Of a stretch of DNA of 64,000 nucleotides, positions 1-12,668 are shown piece by piece. Each line of letters opens with the position of its first letter. The stretch's first letter is position 1. A program made the translations under genes and the position numbers. This DNA comes from Phragmites australis (Eukaryota > Streptophyta > Magnoliopsida > Poales > Poaceae): assembly GCF_958298935.1 (NCBI RefSeq), contig NC_084921.1, forward strand, positions 1,002,001 to 1,066,000. The letters run 5' to 3'. Below the pieces are notes generated by a model. That model searched no databases and was not told the DNA's origin. It was given only the letters and a program-made list of their open reading frames with translations.

Positions 1-317
1 CTGAACATAGGCCTTCAGATTCATATTATGAGATCTTATAACCTGAACTTATCACTCCAGAGCGAAGGTATTAAATCATAGCATTCACAGAGTCAACGTA
101 GAGTATGCAACATGCACTTTACTTTACCTTATCTTAGTTTGTCAACACAATTTTGTAGGCTTTTGAAATGTGAATAATTCTTCAGGAGTGGATATAGAGT
201 TTGATAATAACGAACTAATTTCAGCTTCAAAGCGCTACAAATTAGATTATAATGTCCATTATTAACATTTTAAATGATCCCGCTACTTAGTTTGGACTGA
301 TTGCCTCTGTATTGTAG

Positions 318-3300
318 GGAAATGAAACATGCAAATGGACACATCAAGTTCAAAAACAGTTATAATCGTGTACATGTGCATGTAACTGGGAACTGCATGG
401 AGTGGAGGCAAGATCGAACTTCTCAAGGAGGGGGTTATCTTTCTACAGATGTTTTTGTTGACATAGCTGAGCAAACATGGCATGCTAATCTCAAAGTAGT
501 CAATGCTTTTGCTCCGGTAATGCAACTATTTTTATGATTTCTGTTTGATTGTAACTTTATTATAGATTTTTCACAAAATTAAGGATGTTGGAAATTTAGT
601 TTTTGTGTTGAAAGGGGGTTTTCATGTGCAGCTGTTTGAAAGGATTCTAGAAATACCTGTTGTTTGGCACAAAGGAAGAGCTACCGGTGAGGTAATTCTC
701 TAAGCATTATTTCTGACATGTTCTTCTTTCCACTGCTTGCATTGTTACACATTCATAGTTTTGAAGACAAGTTTTGATATGTGACTTTCACATGCACGTA
801 ATGAGTGGCTGGAATTAATAGGGCTTATTGTTAGCTACATCAAGACATCCATGTCTGATGGAAGCTTTCCTTTGCCATGCTTGAACATATGAAATGCTTA
901 CAGCATTTTTTCTTTTTCCTCTTCCAGGTGCATATCTGTATGTCAAAGGGTGATAGTTTCCCAAGCATTCATGGTCAGCTTGATGTGAAAGGCCTAGCTT
1001 TTCAGATATTAGATGCTCCATCATCATTTTCAGTACGTTTACGCTTAACCCAATGTGTTATATAGAATAAAGTATTTGGAAATGTTACTGCTGGATACAT
1101 TTCAAGTGTTTAGTTGCAACTTTTTAACAAAAGGCCTGAATACATTCAGGATATAGTGGCAACTCTATCTCTTCGTGGTCAAAGAATATTTCTACATAAT
1201 GCAAGTGGGTGGTTTGGTGATGCTCCAGTTGAAGCTTCTGGAGACTTCGGTCTAAATCCTGAGGACGGAGAGTTTCATCTAATGTGCCAGGTATCTTGAA
1301 ATGTTTGGACTGCATATATAGGTTTATATCATACACAAACTCTCCTAAACAGCAATGCTTAAATCATTTGGTAATTTTGATTCTCTTTCCAGGTTCCATC
1401 CGTCGAAGTTAATGCACTTATGAGAACAATGAAAATGAGACCTCTTATGTTTCCGGTACAACTTACTCTCTTTCTGATTTCTTTTGGCCTTTTGTGCCCT
1501 GCAGGCCTTGTTTGGTAATATTATATTCAAGTCCTGCATGCAGTTGGATATTTTGCTTTGACTCAATTACCTGGTAATATTTGGACACATCATAGATAGT
1601 TTAACTGCGTGTGCTAGAAACAAATTCTAGATAATTAATGAAAAAGGCAAGAATATTATTGATTATTTTTGTAAGGAAAGAACATGATGTTACATAATAG
1701 TTTTGCACTGCTCAATTCATTGTGGCAGTTCACTCTCTAAACTCGTATACGGAATTAGCTAAATTTAGCTAACATACGAGTTTACTCTCTAAACTCATAC
1801 GAGTTTACTCTCTAAACTCATATTTTGCTGAACGAGAAAAAAATAGCTAGATATTGATATATATAATCTATTTGTACGGACTCATCATATGGACATAATA
1901 ATTAACTTGCTAACCCATTTAGGTGGATATTGACATATTGATTGTTAAATTCACTTATTTGCCTGTCCATGGTTGCTGTGCTTCCATCTAAAAAATACAA
2001 ATTACCTTGGTTCTTAGCATAAAAAGAATTAGCCTCTGGATAAGGCAAAATGATTATTTTAAATTATCATTTTGAGCCATGGATTTCACATTTGTTTCTT
2101 AAACAATAATTTGTGACACCTTTATGCCTCATATGTTTTTGTTTGGCCTTTAAGACTTGACTTCTGATACAATAACCTAATCTATTCAGTTGGCTGGTGC
2201 TGTTACTGCTGTATTTAATTGTCAAGGACCCCTTGATGCTCCTGTTTTTGTTGGAAGTGGGATTGTCTCAAGGAAGTCCCTTTCAATATCTAGTATGCCT
2301 CCTTCTGCAGCATCTGAAGCTGTGATGCAAAACAAAGAGGCTGGTGCAGTGGCTGCATTTGACCATATTCCATTCTCTCATGTATCGGCCAATTTCACTT
2401 TCAACCTCGATAATTGTGTGAGTACAAATATAACCATCATTTTTGCAATTTTGGAAGTTTATGAATTTAGCAACTATTTCTTCTCTTAGTCATCACCACT
2501 GGCTGCAGGTTGCTGATCTATATGGTATCAGAGCATGCCTTTTGGATGGTGGAGAAATTCGAGGGGCTGGTAATGCATGGATTTGCCCAGAGGTATTGTT
2601 GTTACACACTTACAGTCTTAAGCTTTCAGACATTCTGTGTTTGAGTTAAACTTGAGCACACTAGCGTCTTTCTACTTCTACCATGGTGGCTTCAGTTTGC
2701 TCAAATTGCCTAATCATTGTTCATTGCGCACACTATACTGAGAACGAAGTGGAGGATGTTTTATTATGTTGAATAGACAGTGATACAATAACAACTCATA
2801 AAATGAAAACGCCTGTTGAATATTAGAATGCAATGTATTCTCAAAGGGCATTCCTTAGGTCCACATGTTGTTCACAATTTTTGACTGCAATATGTTTTTT
2901 CACAACTTTGGCCATGCCACAAATATGATTGCAGCCCAGCAAAGTCATTCTATTGCTTAATTTCCTGGAGTTACAGTAAATGTGCATTGTTGACAGCCTA
3001 GCAAACAACTGCCAACTACAGCCTATTTTCCTTGCGTGTTTGAGTTCCAATGGAATAATAACAAATTTTCCCTAAAAAAAGCAATTCTCTCCTAAGAAGG
3101 CATAAATTTGCTGTACTGCTATATTACTCCAAGCGATGGCCTACCATTTCTCATCAGTACAAGTAATCACCTTATGCAAAATATAGTTACATATTTAGAT
3201 CTTTGCAGGGGGAAGGTGATGATTCTGCTATGGATATTAATTTGTCTGGGAGCATTTTACTTGATAGGGTTTTGCATCGGTATATTCCTGGAGGAATCCA

Positions 3301-6300
3301 GCTGATTCCTCTCAAAATTGGAGAGCTCAATGGAGAGACTAGACTTTCTGGTTCTCTTATTAGACCGTGAGTATCTTGGATATAACATCTGCAGTCCTAA
3401 TGGCCAAGCAGGCGTAGTATTTTTCTGATCTTCTAACAACAAAAATCTATTACAGGAAATTTGATATCAAGTGGGCTGCACCAAATGCAGAAGATTCTTT
3501 TTCAGATGCACGTGGCAATATTGTTATTGCACATGATTATATTATGGTCAACTCATCATCAGTTGCCTTTGATTTAAATACTCGAGTTCAAACATCATAT
3601 ATTGATGACTACTTGCTGAACAAGGAGACCTATCAAATGAAAAAAATCATGCCACTAATTGTGGAAGGTGTTGATTTGGATTTACGTATGCGAGGCTTTG
3701 AGTTTGCTCATATAGCTTCCTCAATACCTTTTGATTCACCACGGCCATTTCATCTGAAAGCATCTGGGAGGCTCAAATTTCAAGGAAAAGTTATGAAATC
3801 TAGCAATATAGTCGATGACAAGATCAAGGGTGTCCTGCAAAATATCATTGACCAAAATAAGCTTGAGACTGATGTGTCAAGGCTTGTTGGCGACATATCT
3901 CTATCTGGAATAAAACTCAACCAACTCATGCTAGCACCGCAGTCTACTGGTTCCCTTTCCATATCACGGGATTCTATAATGGTAACTTCATATCAAAATT
4001 GTTTGTTTTGTTGTTTTCATCCACCATAAAAAAACTCGACAAACCTAGGAGGAACTAGGTGACATTATAAATAAGAAGAAATAGTCACCCAAATTCACGT
4101 TGAAGAGGACTTGAACCTGGATGATCTAGGCATACCTATTCACACCCTCAACCAGCTGAGCTAGGCTTAGTTCCTTTTTCATCCACCATATTCAACTTTG
4201 TTTGCTTGTAGATGATATTGTAGTCAAATTCATATTTTTTCTATTCGCACATGTATTAGTTGTGTGTACTTTGCACAATGATTGGAAGCAATAATGGTAC
4301 TATGTGCACAAATAGATCTGCCATAGTCAAATACAAGATATCCCATATTTACTTTGCAACACAAATCAAGAGGCTCCAGTCAAAAATACATGATGTTTTT
4401 GACTTTTCATGGTATTCGACATGCAACTTTGGCCATTATTTTCTATTAGAATATAGTCATAATATCTAATAAAAATATAATATTATGAAAGTATTTTTCA
4501 AGATAAATCTACACATGTGATTTTTATGTTTTCAAACTAAATATTTTGGAAGCTATTGACGGTCAAAATTTTAAAAGTTTGATCGAATCTTGGTCAAAAC
4601 AACAAGTATTTATGACCGGAGGGAGTAGTAAATATGATAAGGATTGAATTTCTAAATAATCCATATCCTCGGTTTGTTTGTTTTTTTCTAAGCTTTGAGG
4701 GTCTATATCCACTCAAAGTACATTGTACTTTCCAAGTTGATACACTTCTCTTTCTAATTACTACAATATTTATACTAGGGAAATTCGTTGGTGATCAGGG
4801 GTTCCAGCGTCCCCACTAGCAAAAATATGGTGATCCAACATGTAGGGATGGCAATTTTCCCCGTGGAGGCGGGGATCTGCCCCAAACGGGGTAGGGACGA
4901 GGCGAGTTTCCCCCCCGCGGGGCTCACGGGGTGGGGCCCCGAGTCTAGGTCGGGGCTGGGGCGGGGATAGAGTTTTCCCCGCGGGGCTCCATGGGGCTCT
5001 GAGTCCGCCGCTCGACGCACACCGGGGCGCCGTTCGCTGGGGCACTACATACATGGTTTTTGACGAATTTTTGAAACATTGCAATATCCTTAATTCGTTA
5101 TGGGGACACTAGAACCCCTGGACACAAAATCCGCAATCTTTATACTACTTTAACAGATTACATTTGAGCAATACCATACTTTAACATGTTACCTTAGAAA
5201 TTTCCGAGTAAGCAAACCTTGCAAAAGAGATTTCATCGAAACAACAGTACATTGTAATTTCGAGACTTTAAAGAGTCTTTAGCTCGATGTACACAATCAC
5301 TGGTTACACAAAATGAAGCTTGTCTTCTTGAATGCATATGGTTTTGATGGTTTTCCACATGAAATTTTGCTCTAAAAAATTTGATAGAGCATGCAGTCAT
5401 TTTCTTTTATGTTGATTTTTAGTATTGTATCTGTATGGACTTCAGTGTGCTCCCTGTTCATTTTCCTCTTACACTCTATTCCCTGGTCAAGCAGTTAAAT
5501 GCTACTGGCAGACCTGATGAAATTTTTTCCATAGAAGTGAATGGGCCATTGTTTTTCAGTACAAACGAGACTATTCAAGATGCAAGGCTTCTGTCAGTTT
5601 TCCTCCAAAAGGGGCAGCTGAGATCTAATATCTGTTATCATCCTGAAAGTTTGACTGGTCTGGAGGTACGCTACTGGCATGTTTGTACTTTGCTTGCTTG
5701 CCAACAGATTATTCTAGAACATTACAGATTTCACAGAGGCCTTTTCAATATCAAATTTTCTTGAGCCTTGTTTCCTGGTTTTAAAGGTTCGGAATTTGCC
5801 ACTTGATGAGCTGGAGTTTGCTTCATTGCGTGGATTTGTTCAGAAGGTAATCTTTGTTCTAGTCTTCTAAATTATAATATGCCTTATTGTGTTTTTTTGG
5901 GGGTAATGCTATGTCAGGTTTTGTACTATGGTCTTTCTATTATTTGTGTCTAGATCTCTTTGGTTGGTGCTGATCTCTATCTTGCACTCGTAACTAAATT
6001 ATTGACGTATCTAAGTTTGGGTACATCTTTTTCTTGAGGTTGCTGCGCTTTATGTTCTCTAAGAGATATTGTCTTGGCCTCTTAGGCTATGTTTGTGTTA
6101 GTTCAACCATCAACAATATGCAATGGCAAGAACAACAACAAAGCCTTTAGTCCCAAGCAAGTTGTTGTAGGCAGGCTAGAGATGAAACCCAACAAAAGCC
6201 GCATGAACCATCGACAATATGCGGTCCATTTAAAATGTTATATTGCGATTATGTTAACAAAGGTTTATTTACCTTCTTAGCTGAAAATGTGACATGTGGT

Positions 6301-9300
6301 TATTTGCAGTGCTGTTTACTATTATTTTCTGCTCCGTCTATCGTTCACAAAATGGACGTCTATCGTCCAGTTCTAGTATTTTTATTTTTTCCTTCTTATT
6401 TTAATTGAGAAGTTGTAGACATCCAGATTCATTCTGGGAACTTCAAAATCATCAACCTTTCTTAATGTAATAATTTGCTAAGCTACTGGAGCAATCTACT
6501 ATTAATATCTGATGCAACATAATTTTTTTGGTTACAGGCAGAACTTCAGCTTAATTTCCAAAAAAGAAGAGGTCATGGTTTGTTGTCAGTAATTCGTCCC
6601 AAATTTAGTGGCATGCTTGGCGAAGCACTTGATATAGCTGCTCGATGGAGTGGCGATGTTGTGAGTTTTTCTTTTCATCTTTCTTTGTTTTCTGAAGTAG
6701 CTTGTTACTATCATATCCTGTCTATTGTCCCTTTTAGCAAATGTCCGATATATTGATATCCAGAATTTTACATATGTTTGCCACTTATTGTGTACAGAAT
6801 AGTAGCTGTGAGAAACTTCACTCAAAGTTATAACTCATTTTTTTATGGTCTCTAGTGTCTCCAATGTTTGACTTTCTCAAAAACAAAATCAGAGAACATT
6901 TTTGGTATCATTTAGTATATATAATGAAGCCATGCGAATGTGTTCTTATTTCAGTTCTGAAACCAAGATCAATGAACCTTCTCTTTTGAGACGTAGCATT
7001 TTATAGTTGGTGAAGATCTATCTGCCGGGAAGGCAGGAACTGGGATGATCTGTACAATTGTATTCTGGAGTGGAAGACAATATGTACTAATTAGCAACAC
7101 ATTCTTGGAAGAGTATACGATATGTACCCCAAATAAACAACTACTCTAGTGTTTTCGATCTCTGTTAATCACAGTAATTTGCATTAGTTAACTCTGGCTA
7201 ATTAATGTATTATGTAAATGTGTTTTTGCATCCATAGGTTTTGCCCAGCATTAGTTATTCATTTCTAGTGAGGTTGTTATCTTATTTTAATCATTAGTTA
7301 GTAACCGTCTCTTTTTTTCTCTTACTTACTAGCCTTTCCTTTGTATTTTTAATACCCAGATTACTATGGAAAAATCAATCCTAGAGCAAGCTAATAGCAA
7401 GTATGAGCTTCAAGGGGAGTACGTATTTCCCGGAACACGTGATAGATTTCCTGTGGAAAGTCAGGGTAATGGGTTCATAGAGAAAGCAATGGGAGGGCAT
7501 CTTGGTAGCATAATGTCTTCGATGGGCAGGTGGAGGATGAGACTAGAGGTTCCCGGTGCTGAAGTAGCTGAAATGCTTCCTTTAGCAAGGCTTCTTTCAC
7601 GAAGCACAGACCCAGTTATTCATTCCAGATCAAAGGTGCACATTTGGTCCTTCATTTGCTGTTACCTTTTTCTTTGGTTGGAGAAAGTATATGTTGGTAT
7701 TTATGGTCTGTTAGATGACAGAGAGCCATATAACCCTCCATTTATTTTCAGGAACTTTTTATGCAATGTCTGAATTCTGTTGGGTTCAATGCTGAAAGCC
7801 TTCATGATCAGCGAAAGGTACTGTACTGAAGCTAGTGATTTTAGCAAAATGGATCTACAGGCATAGGGTTTGATGTCTTGTCTAATGCCATGGTCCCACT
7901 ATGATATGATCTGCTACTTTATATTAAACTTTACAACGTTTCTTGATCCAGGCATTAGAAATGTATCATGATTGGTTGGATGACGATACAATGGAAGATA
8001 TAACACTTCCTGGCTTAGCTGAACTGAGAGGTTATTGGCGTGGCTCTCTTGATGCCAGTGGAGGTGGAAATGGAGATACTATGGTGAGCATGCTCAGAAA
8101 TTGACTCTTGCATTTTTGTCTTGGTAATTATTGAATGGACTCCTTATAGTGGTCTTTCTGTTAAGACTTCTAGAACATTTGAGAAGTGGATTGAGTGTAC
8201 ATCTATTTTGTTGTTCAATTTTATTTGCCATTAGTTCCCTTCCCAGCCTTTGTTTTGTATTTGCGTTAGTGGCTTGTTTCCTTTACATTCTTTTGTATGC
8301 CTCCTCAAGATGATTTTACATCAACAAGACAATTCTCCTAGACTTCTGTTTGAATATGTGTTGCATGTACATAATAATGATTTGTAATGCTCCTATGTAC
8401 TACAGGCGGATTTTGATTTCAACGGCGAAGATTGGGAATGGGGAACTTACAAGACCCAGCGTGTTCTGGCATCTGGTTCATTCAGCAATAATGATGGCCT
8501 GCGGCTTGATAAATTGTTTATTCAGAAAGATAATGCCACCCTTCATGCTGATGGATCGATTCTTGGGCCACTAACAAATCTTCACTTTGCTGTGCTTAAT
8601 TTCCCAGTTGGTCTTATACCGGCTTTAGTTCAGGCTATAGAATCATCAACCACAGACTCAATTCACTTTCTGAGGCAATGGTTGACACCTATCAAAGGTA
8701 TTTTGCACATGGAGGGAGATTTGAGAGGTACTCTTGCAAAACCAGAATGTGATGTTCAAATAAGGCTTCTTGATGGCACTGTTGGAGGCATTGATCTTGG
8801 AAAAGCGGAAGTATTAGCTTCTGTTACCCCTACAAGCCGTTTTGTATTTGATGCAAATTTTGAACCAACCATACAAAGTGGGCATGTGAACATTCAAGGT
8901 AGTATCCCAGTCACTTACGTGGACAGCAGCTCCATAGAAGAAAGTCTGGAAGATGAAGATGGTAAACAAGGTATCATAAGAATCCCTGTTTGGGCCAAAG
9001 ACCGAGGATTATCGAATGACATCAGTGAAACAAGAATTGCGAGAGACAAGGCAGAGGAGGGCTGGGATTTTCAATTAGCTGAAAGCCTAAAAGGTTTAAG
9101 TTGGAACATGCTAGAACCAGGTGAAGTGAGGATAAATGCAGATATAAAGGATGGGGGTATGATGTTGATAACTGCATTGAGTCCTTATGCAAACTGGCTT
9201 CAAGGCTATGCTGATGTTCTCCTTCAGGTGCCCCATTCTTGCTTAATTCCCACTAATTTCATTAATGCCAATCTATGACTAGTAGGCCGATCTTTAGTCC

Positions 9301-11962
9301 TTTCACTTTCACTTAGCATACCCCATTTGTGATAATATATAGTGAAATCAAACGATTCAAGCATAAATATTATGTTTATATACCGTTTCTTTTGTTATAA
9401 TCTTTTTGTTTCCTATGGATCTAACATGAAATCGTGTGGTTGATATTTTACCCTTGCCTTTTCTTTTTCATCTGGAAGGTTAAAGGAACTGTTGATCAGC
9501 CTGTCGTTGATGGGTCCGCATCATTTCACCGAGCGACGGTGACTTCTCCTTTCATTCGGACACCATTGACTAATTTTGCTGGTACCATTCATATCATATC
9601 CAACAGACTATGCATCAGTTCCATGGAAAGCAGGGTTGGGAGGAAAGGTAGATTGTCAATGAAAGGGACACTACCTCTGAAAAATAGTGAGCCATCTGCC
9701 AACGACAAGATTGAGTTGAAATGTGAAGTTCTGGATGTACGGGCAAAAAATATTTTGAGGTCATTGTTGCTTCTTTATCCTTTTCTCTATACAGGATTGC
9801 ACACTGGCTGCTTCTAAGTTATAGGGTATACACTCCAATCTAAAACAGATGTCATATTAGGAGGTTAATTTTGGTTAGCAATTAGATGTATTTTTGGATT
9901 TACAGGGTAACATGTTCCACCAAATGCTCCTAATCTGTTGCTTCCTGATAGTGGCAAATCGAGCTTTTCAGCCCAGTTGGTTTTCAGAACCCTGGGCTGG
10001 GTGTAGTAATACCGTGTGATCGGTTTGATATCTTTTAAAACCGATTTTTATTCATTAACAGTAATATGCTGACCTTACATGCATATCACAAATTGATATT
10101 GACTGTAGAATATGTAGGACCCTGTATCGTGGAATTGTGGCATCTTAACATTTATTTTGTTGTTTTTGTGTTGACTTGCAGTGGCCAAGTAGACAGCCAG
10201 CTGCAGTTTACAGGCTCAATTTTGCGGCCAGATGTCTCTGGGATGATCCGGTTGAGCCATGGTGAAGCATATTTGCCTCATGATAAAGGCAATGGTGCTG
10301 TTGCCACTAGGTTGGCTTCAAACAAGTCCAGCTATCTTCCTACTGGTTTTGACCAATCAACTACTTCGCAGGATGTTTCACGTATTCTGGGGTCAGTGTC
10401 AACATCGCCAGACAGTAAGTAGTCCGTTAAATTTGACCGTCGCTAATATTTTGCAGCCAAATTCTCTTTGTCAAAATATTTTGCAGCCAAATACTCTTGT
10501 CCAAAATAGTTTGCTTAAACTAATTGAGTCGTTGCACATCACAATCAGTGCCTACCAGTTTTGGCGTGAAATAAGTGGCATATTGTTTTCTTTTTAAGCG
10601 GTATTTCTCCAGTACTTTTGCTGGTTTCCTTCATGAGCCAACTGGAGCTTTCAATCTTAATATGTATAGGACAACAATCAGAGCCACAAAGGACTCTTGA
10701 GCATGGAAGCTTTAAGCCAAACATTGATGCCCGACTCAATGACCTGAAGCTCACCTTGGGACCAGAATTAAGGATTGTTTATCCTTTAATTCTGAATTTT
10801 GCAGTCAGTGGTGACCTAGAGCTTAATGGCATGGTTCATCCAAAGTACATAAGACCTAAGGGTATCTTAACATTTGAAAATGGTGAGGTCAACTTGGTAG
10901 CCACGCAGGTAAGCCTAACTTCCCTAAGGCAGTGTTTGGCGCAATATCTTCATTTTATCAAAGTATACACTCAATATGGTTATGATGGTTTTACATTTTT
11001 TTTACTTAATTGCAGGTTAGACTTAAAAATGATCATTTAAATGTAGCAAAATTTGAACCTGATCTTGGTTTGGATCCTATTCTCGATCTCGTTCTTGTTG
11101 GATCTGAATGGCAATTCAAAATCCAAAGTCGAGCTAGCATGTGGCAAGGCAATCTGGTGGTAACCTCGACACGCTCTGTGGACCAGGATGTTCTGTCACC
11201 TAGTGAGGTGAGACACTTCTACAATGAGTTATAGCTGACTTCACCGTAGGAGTGATAGATGATAACACCTCTTATGCTTATGCTTTCTATACCTCTTGCT
11301 GGGTGTTTGCCAGCTACCCATTTGACACAATCACAGGGAGATTAAAGTCATCAAATGATTGGTTCACTGCTTTCTTTTCCTATCATGTGTAGTTCTCAAA
11401 CCTGCTTTGTTTCTGTCTTTTAGGCTGCAAAGGTTTTTGAGTCACAGCTTGCAGAATCACTATTAGAAGGTGACGGACAGCTTGCATTCAAGAAGCTTGC
11501 AACTGCTACACTGGAAACTTTGATGCCAAGGATTGAAGGCAAGGGTGAGTTTGGACAGGCACGGTGGCGGCTGGTTTATGCTCCGCAAATCCCGAGTTTA
11601 CTATCTGTAGATCCAACAGTTGATCCGCTTAAATCACTGGCAAACAATATCTCTTTTGCTACGGAGGTTGAAGTGCAGCTTGGAAGACGCCTTCAGGTAT
11701 ACACTCTTTTTTTAAAAAAAGAAGAAAAAACTAAATCTTTTAGCTTGATAAGGCATAATGTGTTGTAGTACTGTACGAATAGAAACTGACCTGAATTGCT
11801 GCCATCGATCTGCAGGCCTCTGTTGTCAGGCAAATGAAAGATTCAGAAATGGCGATGCAGTGGACGCTGACATATCAGCTAACCAGTAGGCTCCGTGTCC
11901 TCTTCCAATCTGCACCATCCAATAGGCTCCTCTTCGAGTACTCAGCAACGTCGCAGGATTGA
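318..11962 (+). CDS. TIC236: TIC236 / SSG4, TamB-family (DUF490) chloroplast envelope protein, 5'-truncated by window
   Basis: The protein links the outer-envelope TOC75 channel to the inner-envelope TIC translocon and supports plastid protein import; the rice orthologue is SSG4 (starch grain size). I read 22 exons with GT/AG ends: 318-516, 632-691, 928-1032, 1150-1290, 1393-1455, 2190-2417, 2509-2592, 3209-3366, 3456-3981, 5495-5665, 5787-5846, 6538-6660, 7360-7635, 7752-7817, 7952-8083, 8406-9227, 9479-9759, 10182-10414, 10670-10908, 11016-11207, 11424-11696, 11816-11962. They join in frame to about 1,525 codons, against roughly 2,150 aa for the family, so upstream exons lie outside the window. 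Diagnostic stretches are NCMEWRQD, GWFGDAPVEASGDF, FHLKASGRLKFQGK, MGRWRMRLEVPGAEVAEML and the C-terminal TamB part (KGEFGQARWRLVYAPQ, ending LFEYSATSQD). The repeated beta-strand-rich character suits a TamB-like fold. No frameshift or in-frame stop was seen. Introns 9 and 12 are enlarged. Confidence 0.95.
1456..2189. repeat. TIC236 intron 5 with 23-bp tandem repeat and palindrome
   Basis: This 734-bp intron contains a short direct repeat, unit about 23 bp (ACGAGTTTACTCTCTAAACT core), with adjacent copies near 1775 and 1798 and a third related copy near 1733. The first copy forms an imperfect palindrome (aaactcgtat ... atacgagttt, about 1737-1782). It looks like the remains of a small hairpin-forming element. 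The rest of the intron shows nothing recognisable. Confidence 0.5.
4029..4175 (-). mobile_element. tRNA-derived SINE in TIC236 intron 9
   Basis: Read on the minus strand, the insert starts near 4175 and carries a perfect RNA polymerase III A box (TAGCTCAGCTGG, complement of 4152-4163) and a B box with one mismatch (GGTTCAAGTCC, complement of 4107-4117), spaced as in a tRNA. It ends in a T-rich tail at 4029-4035. It is flanked by identical 15-bp target duplications, ttttcatccaccata, at 4014-4028 and 4176-4190. Length about 147 bp. This fits a plant tRNA-derived SINE of p-SINE/Au type. The exact duplication means a fairly recent insertion. It is antisense to the host gene and does not touch the donor site of exon 9. 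Confidence 0.88.
4300..4628. mobile_element. Stowaway-like (Tc1/mariner) MITE, one end
   Basis: The right end reads gaccggagggagtag, the reverse of the CTCCCTCCG terminus common to grass Stowaway/mariner MITEs. It is preceded by the usual inner stretch with ttgaccgtca-like motifs (near 4555-4605). No matching left terminus was found, so this is a truncated or decayed copy within TIC236 intron 9. Confidence 0.5.
4791..5125. mobile_element. 335-bp TIR element with G/C-rich core in TIC236 intron 9
   Basis: Terminal inverted repeats of about 26 bp bound the element: left gtgatcaggggttccagcgt at 4791, right complement gtgtccaggggttctagtgt ending at 5125. The core (about 4845-5040) is extremely G/C-rich with repeated ccccg/cgggg runs and stands out sharply from the AT-rich intron. 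Open frames inside it are composition artefacts. The superfamily is undecided because no clear target duplication is visible. Confidence 0.55.
6661..7359 (+). other. TIC236 intron 12 (no further feature)
   Basis: A 699-bp AT-rich intron between the exon ending ...WSGDV and the exon starting ITMEKS. I see no transposon termini, RNA gene or conserved motif in it. Confidence 0.7.
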
Positions 11963-12195
11963 TTCATTTTTTGCCATTGCACACAGCAAGAACTGGGCGT
12001 AGCAGCTTCCTTGTACAAAGATTAGGTGCCCTGATTAATTGTTTTTGTAGATAACGCAAGTTTTGGCAAGCAGTTGTACGTGTACATTTGCTCTGTTGTA
12101 GCTACATTAATTCTTTCTCGGAAACAAAGTTTCCGAGGCTGTAAATACCACATAGGTAGCAATCTTAGCGTCAGATGTAAAGAAACCCATGTACA

Positions 12196-12201
12196 AATAA
12201 A
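12196..12201 (+). terminator. Candidate polyadenylation signal of TIC236
   Basis: An AATAAA hexamer lies about 235 bp after the TIC236 stop codon, in T-rich sequence with TGTA-type motifs (tgtac, tgtaaa) upstream. That distance is normal for a plant 3' UTR. The cleavage site itself cannot be seen. Confidence 0.4.
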
Positions 12202-12421
12202 CGTGTCCTGTCTCTGCTGCGTCGTCACCCATATCCACATGTGGCGTTGGCATTTGGTGTGGAGTTAGCTTACAAAATGCTCTCATGTGCCTGAGTCTAT
12301 GACTTGGTACGTTCCACCATTTTTGCATGTCACAAATTCGCAATGGCTGTTCCTCCTCCCGTCGGTGCGTAAGAATCTCTTTGCCACTAGGTACCCTCAG
12401 GATATGATCCGGTTTGGTTAA

Positions 12422-12668
12422 GAGTCTGTTTGTAGTTTTCAGTTTTACAATTTAAAGTTGAAACAAATAGATAGTTTTTTTTATAACTTTTTATAATCTA
12501 TTATTGGATTCTGGGAATCTAAAAAGTTGGTTTTTCTTAGTTTTTTATAAATTGTGAAAGTTTATTTTACTGAACTATTAATCAAATTTTTTTAAATCTA
12601 CAATTAAAAAGTTTTTATAATTCATAATCTACTAGTTATTTTTTAAAATCTTGGCTAAAACAAATAGG
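12422..12668. mobile_element. hAT-like MITE, copy 1
   Basis: An AT-rich element of about 250 bp with terminal motifs gtttgtagtttt and, at the other end, the complement of tatttgttttagcc. It is clearly homologous along its length to the sequence at 38236-38528: shared blocks include acaatttaaagtt, aaatagata and tttttaaatctac. No coding capacity. It sits about 460 bp past the TIC236 stop. Confidence 0.6.

Noticed and set aside
1..317. Upstream exon of TIC236 in the first 317 bases
   Set aside because: No splice-bounded frame matching the family was visible; treated as intron.
4107..4163. tRNA-like A and B boxes suggesting a tRNA gene
   Set aside because: No acceptor stem or full cloverleaf; target duplications and T tail show it is a SINE.
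4770..5084. Open frames of about 60-104 codons in the G/C-rich patch of TIC236 intron 9
   Set aside because: They come from ccccg/cgggg composition inside a TIR element and have no domain.
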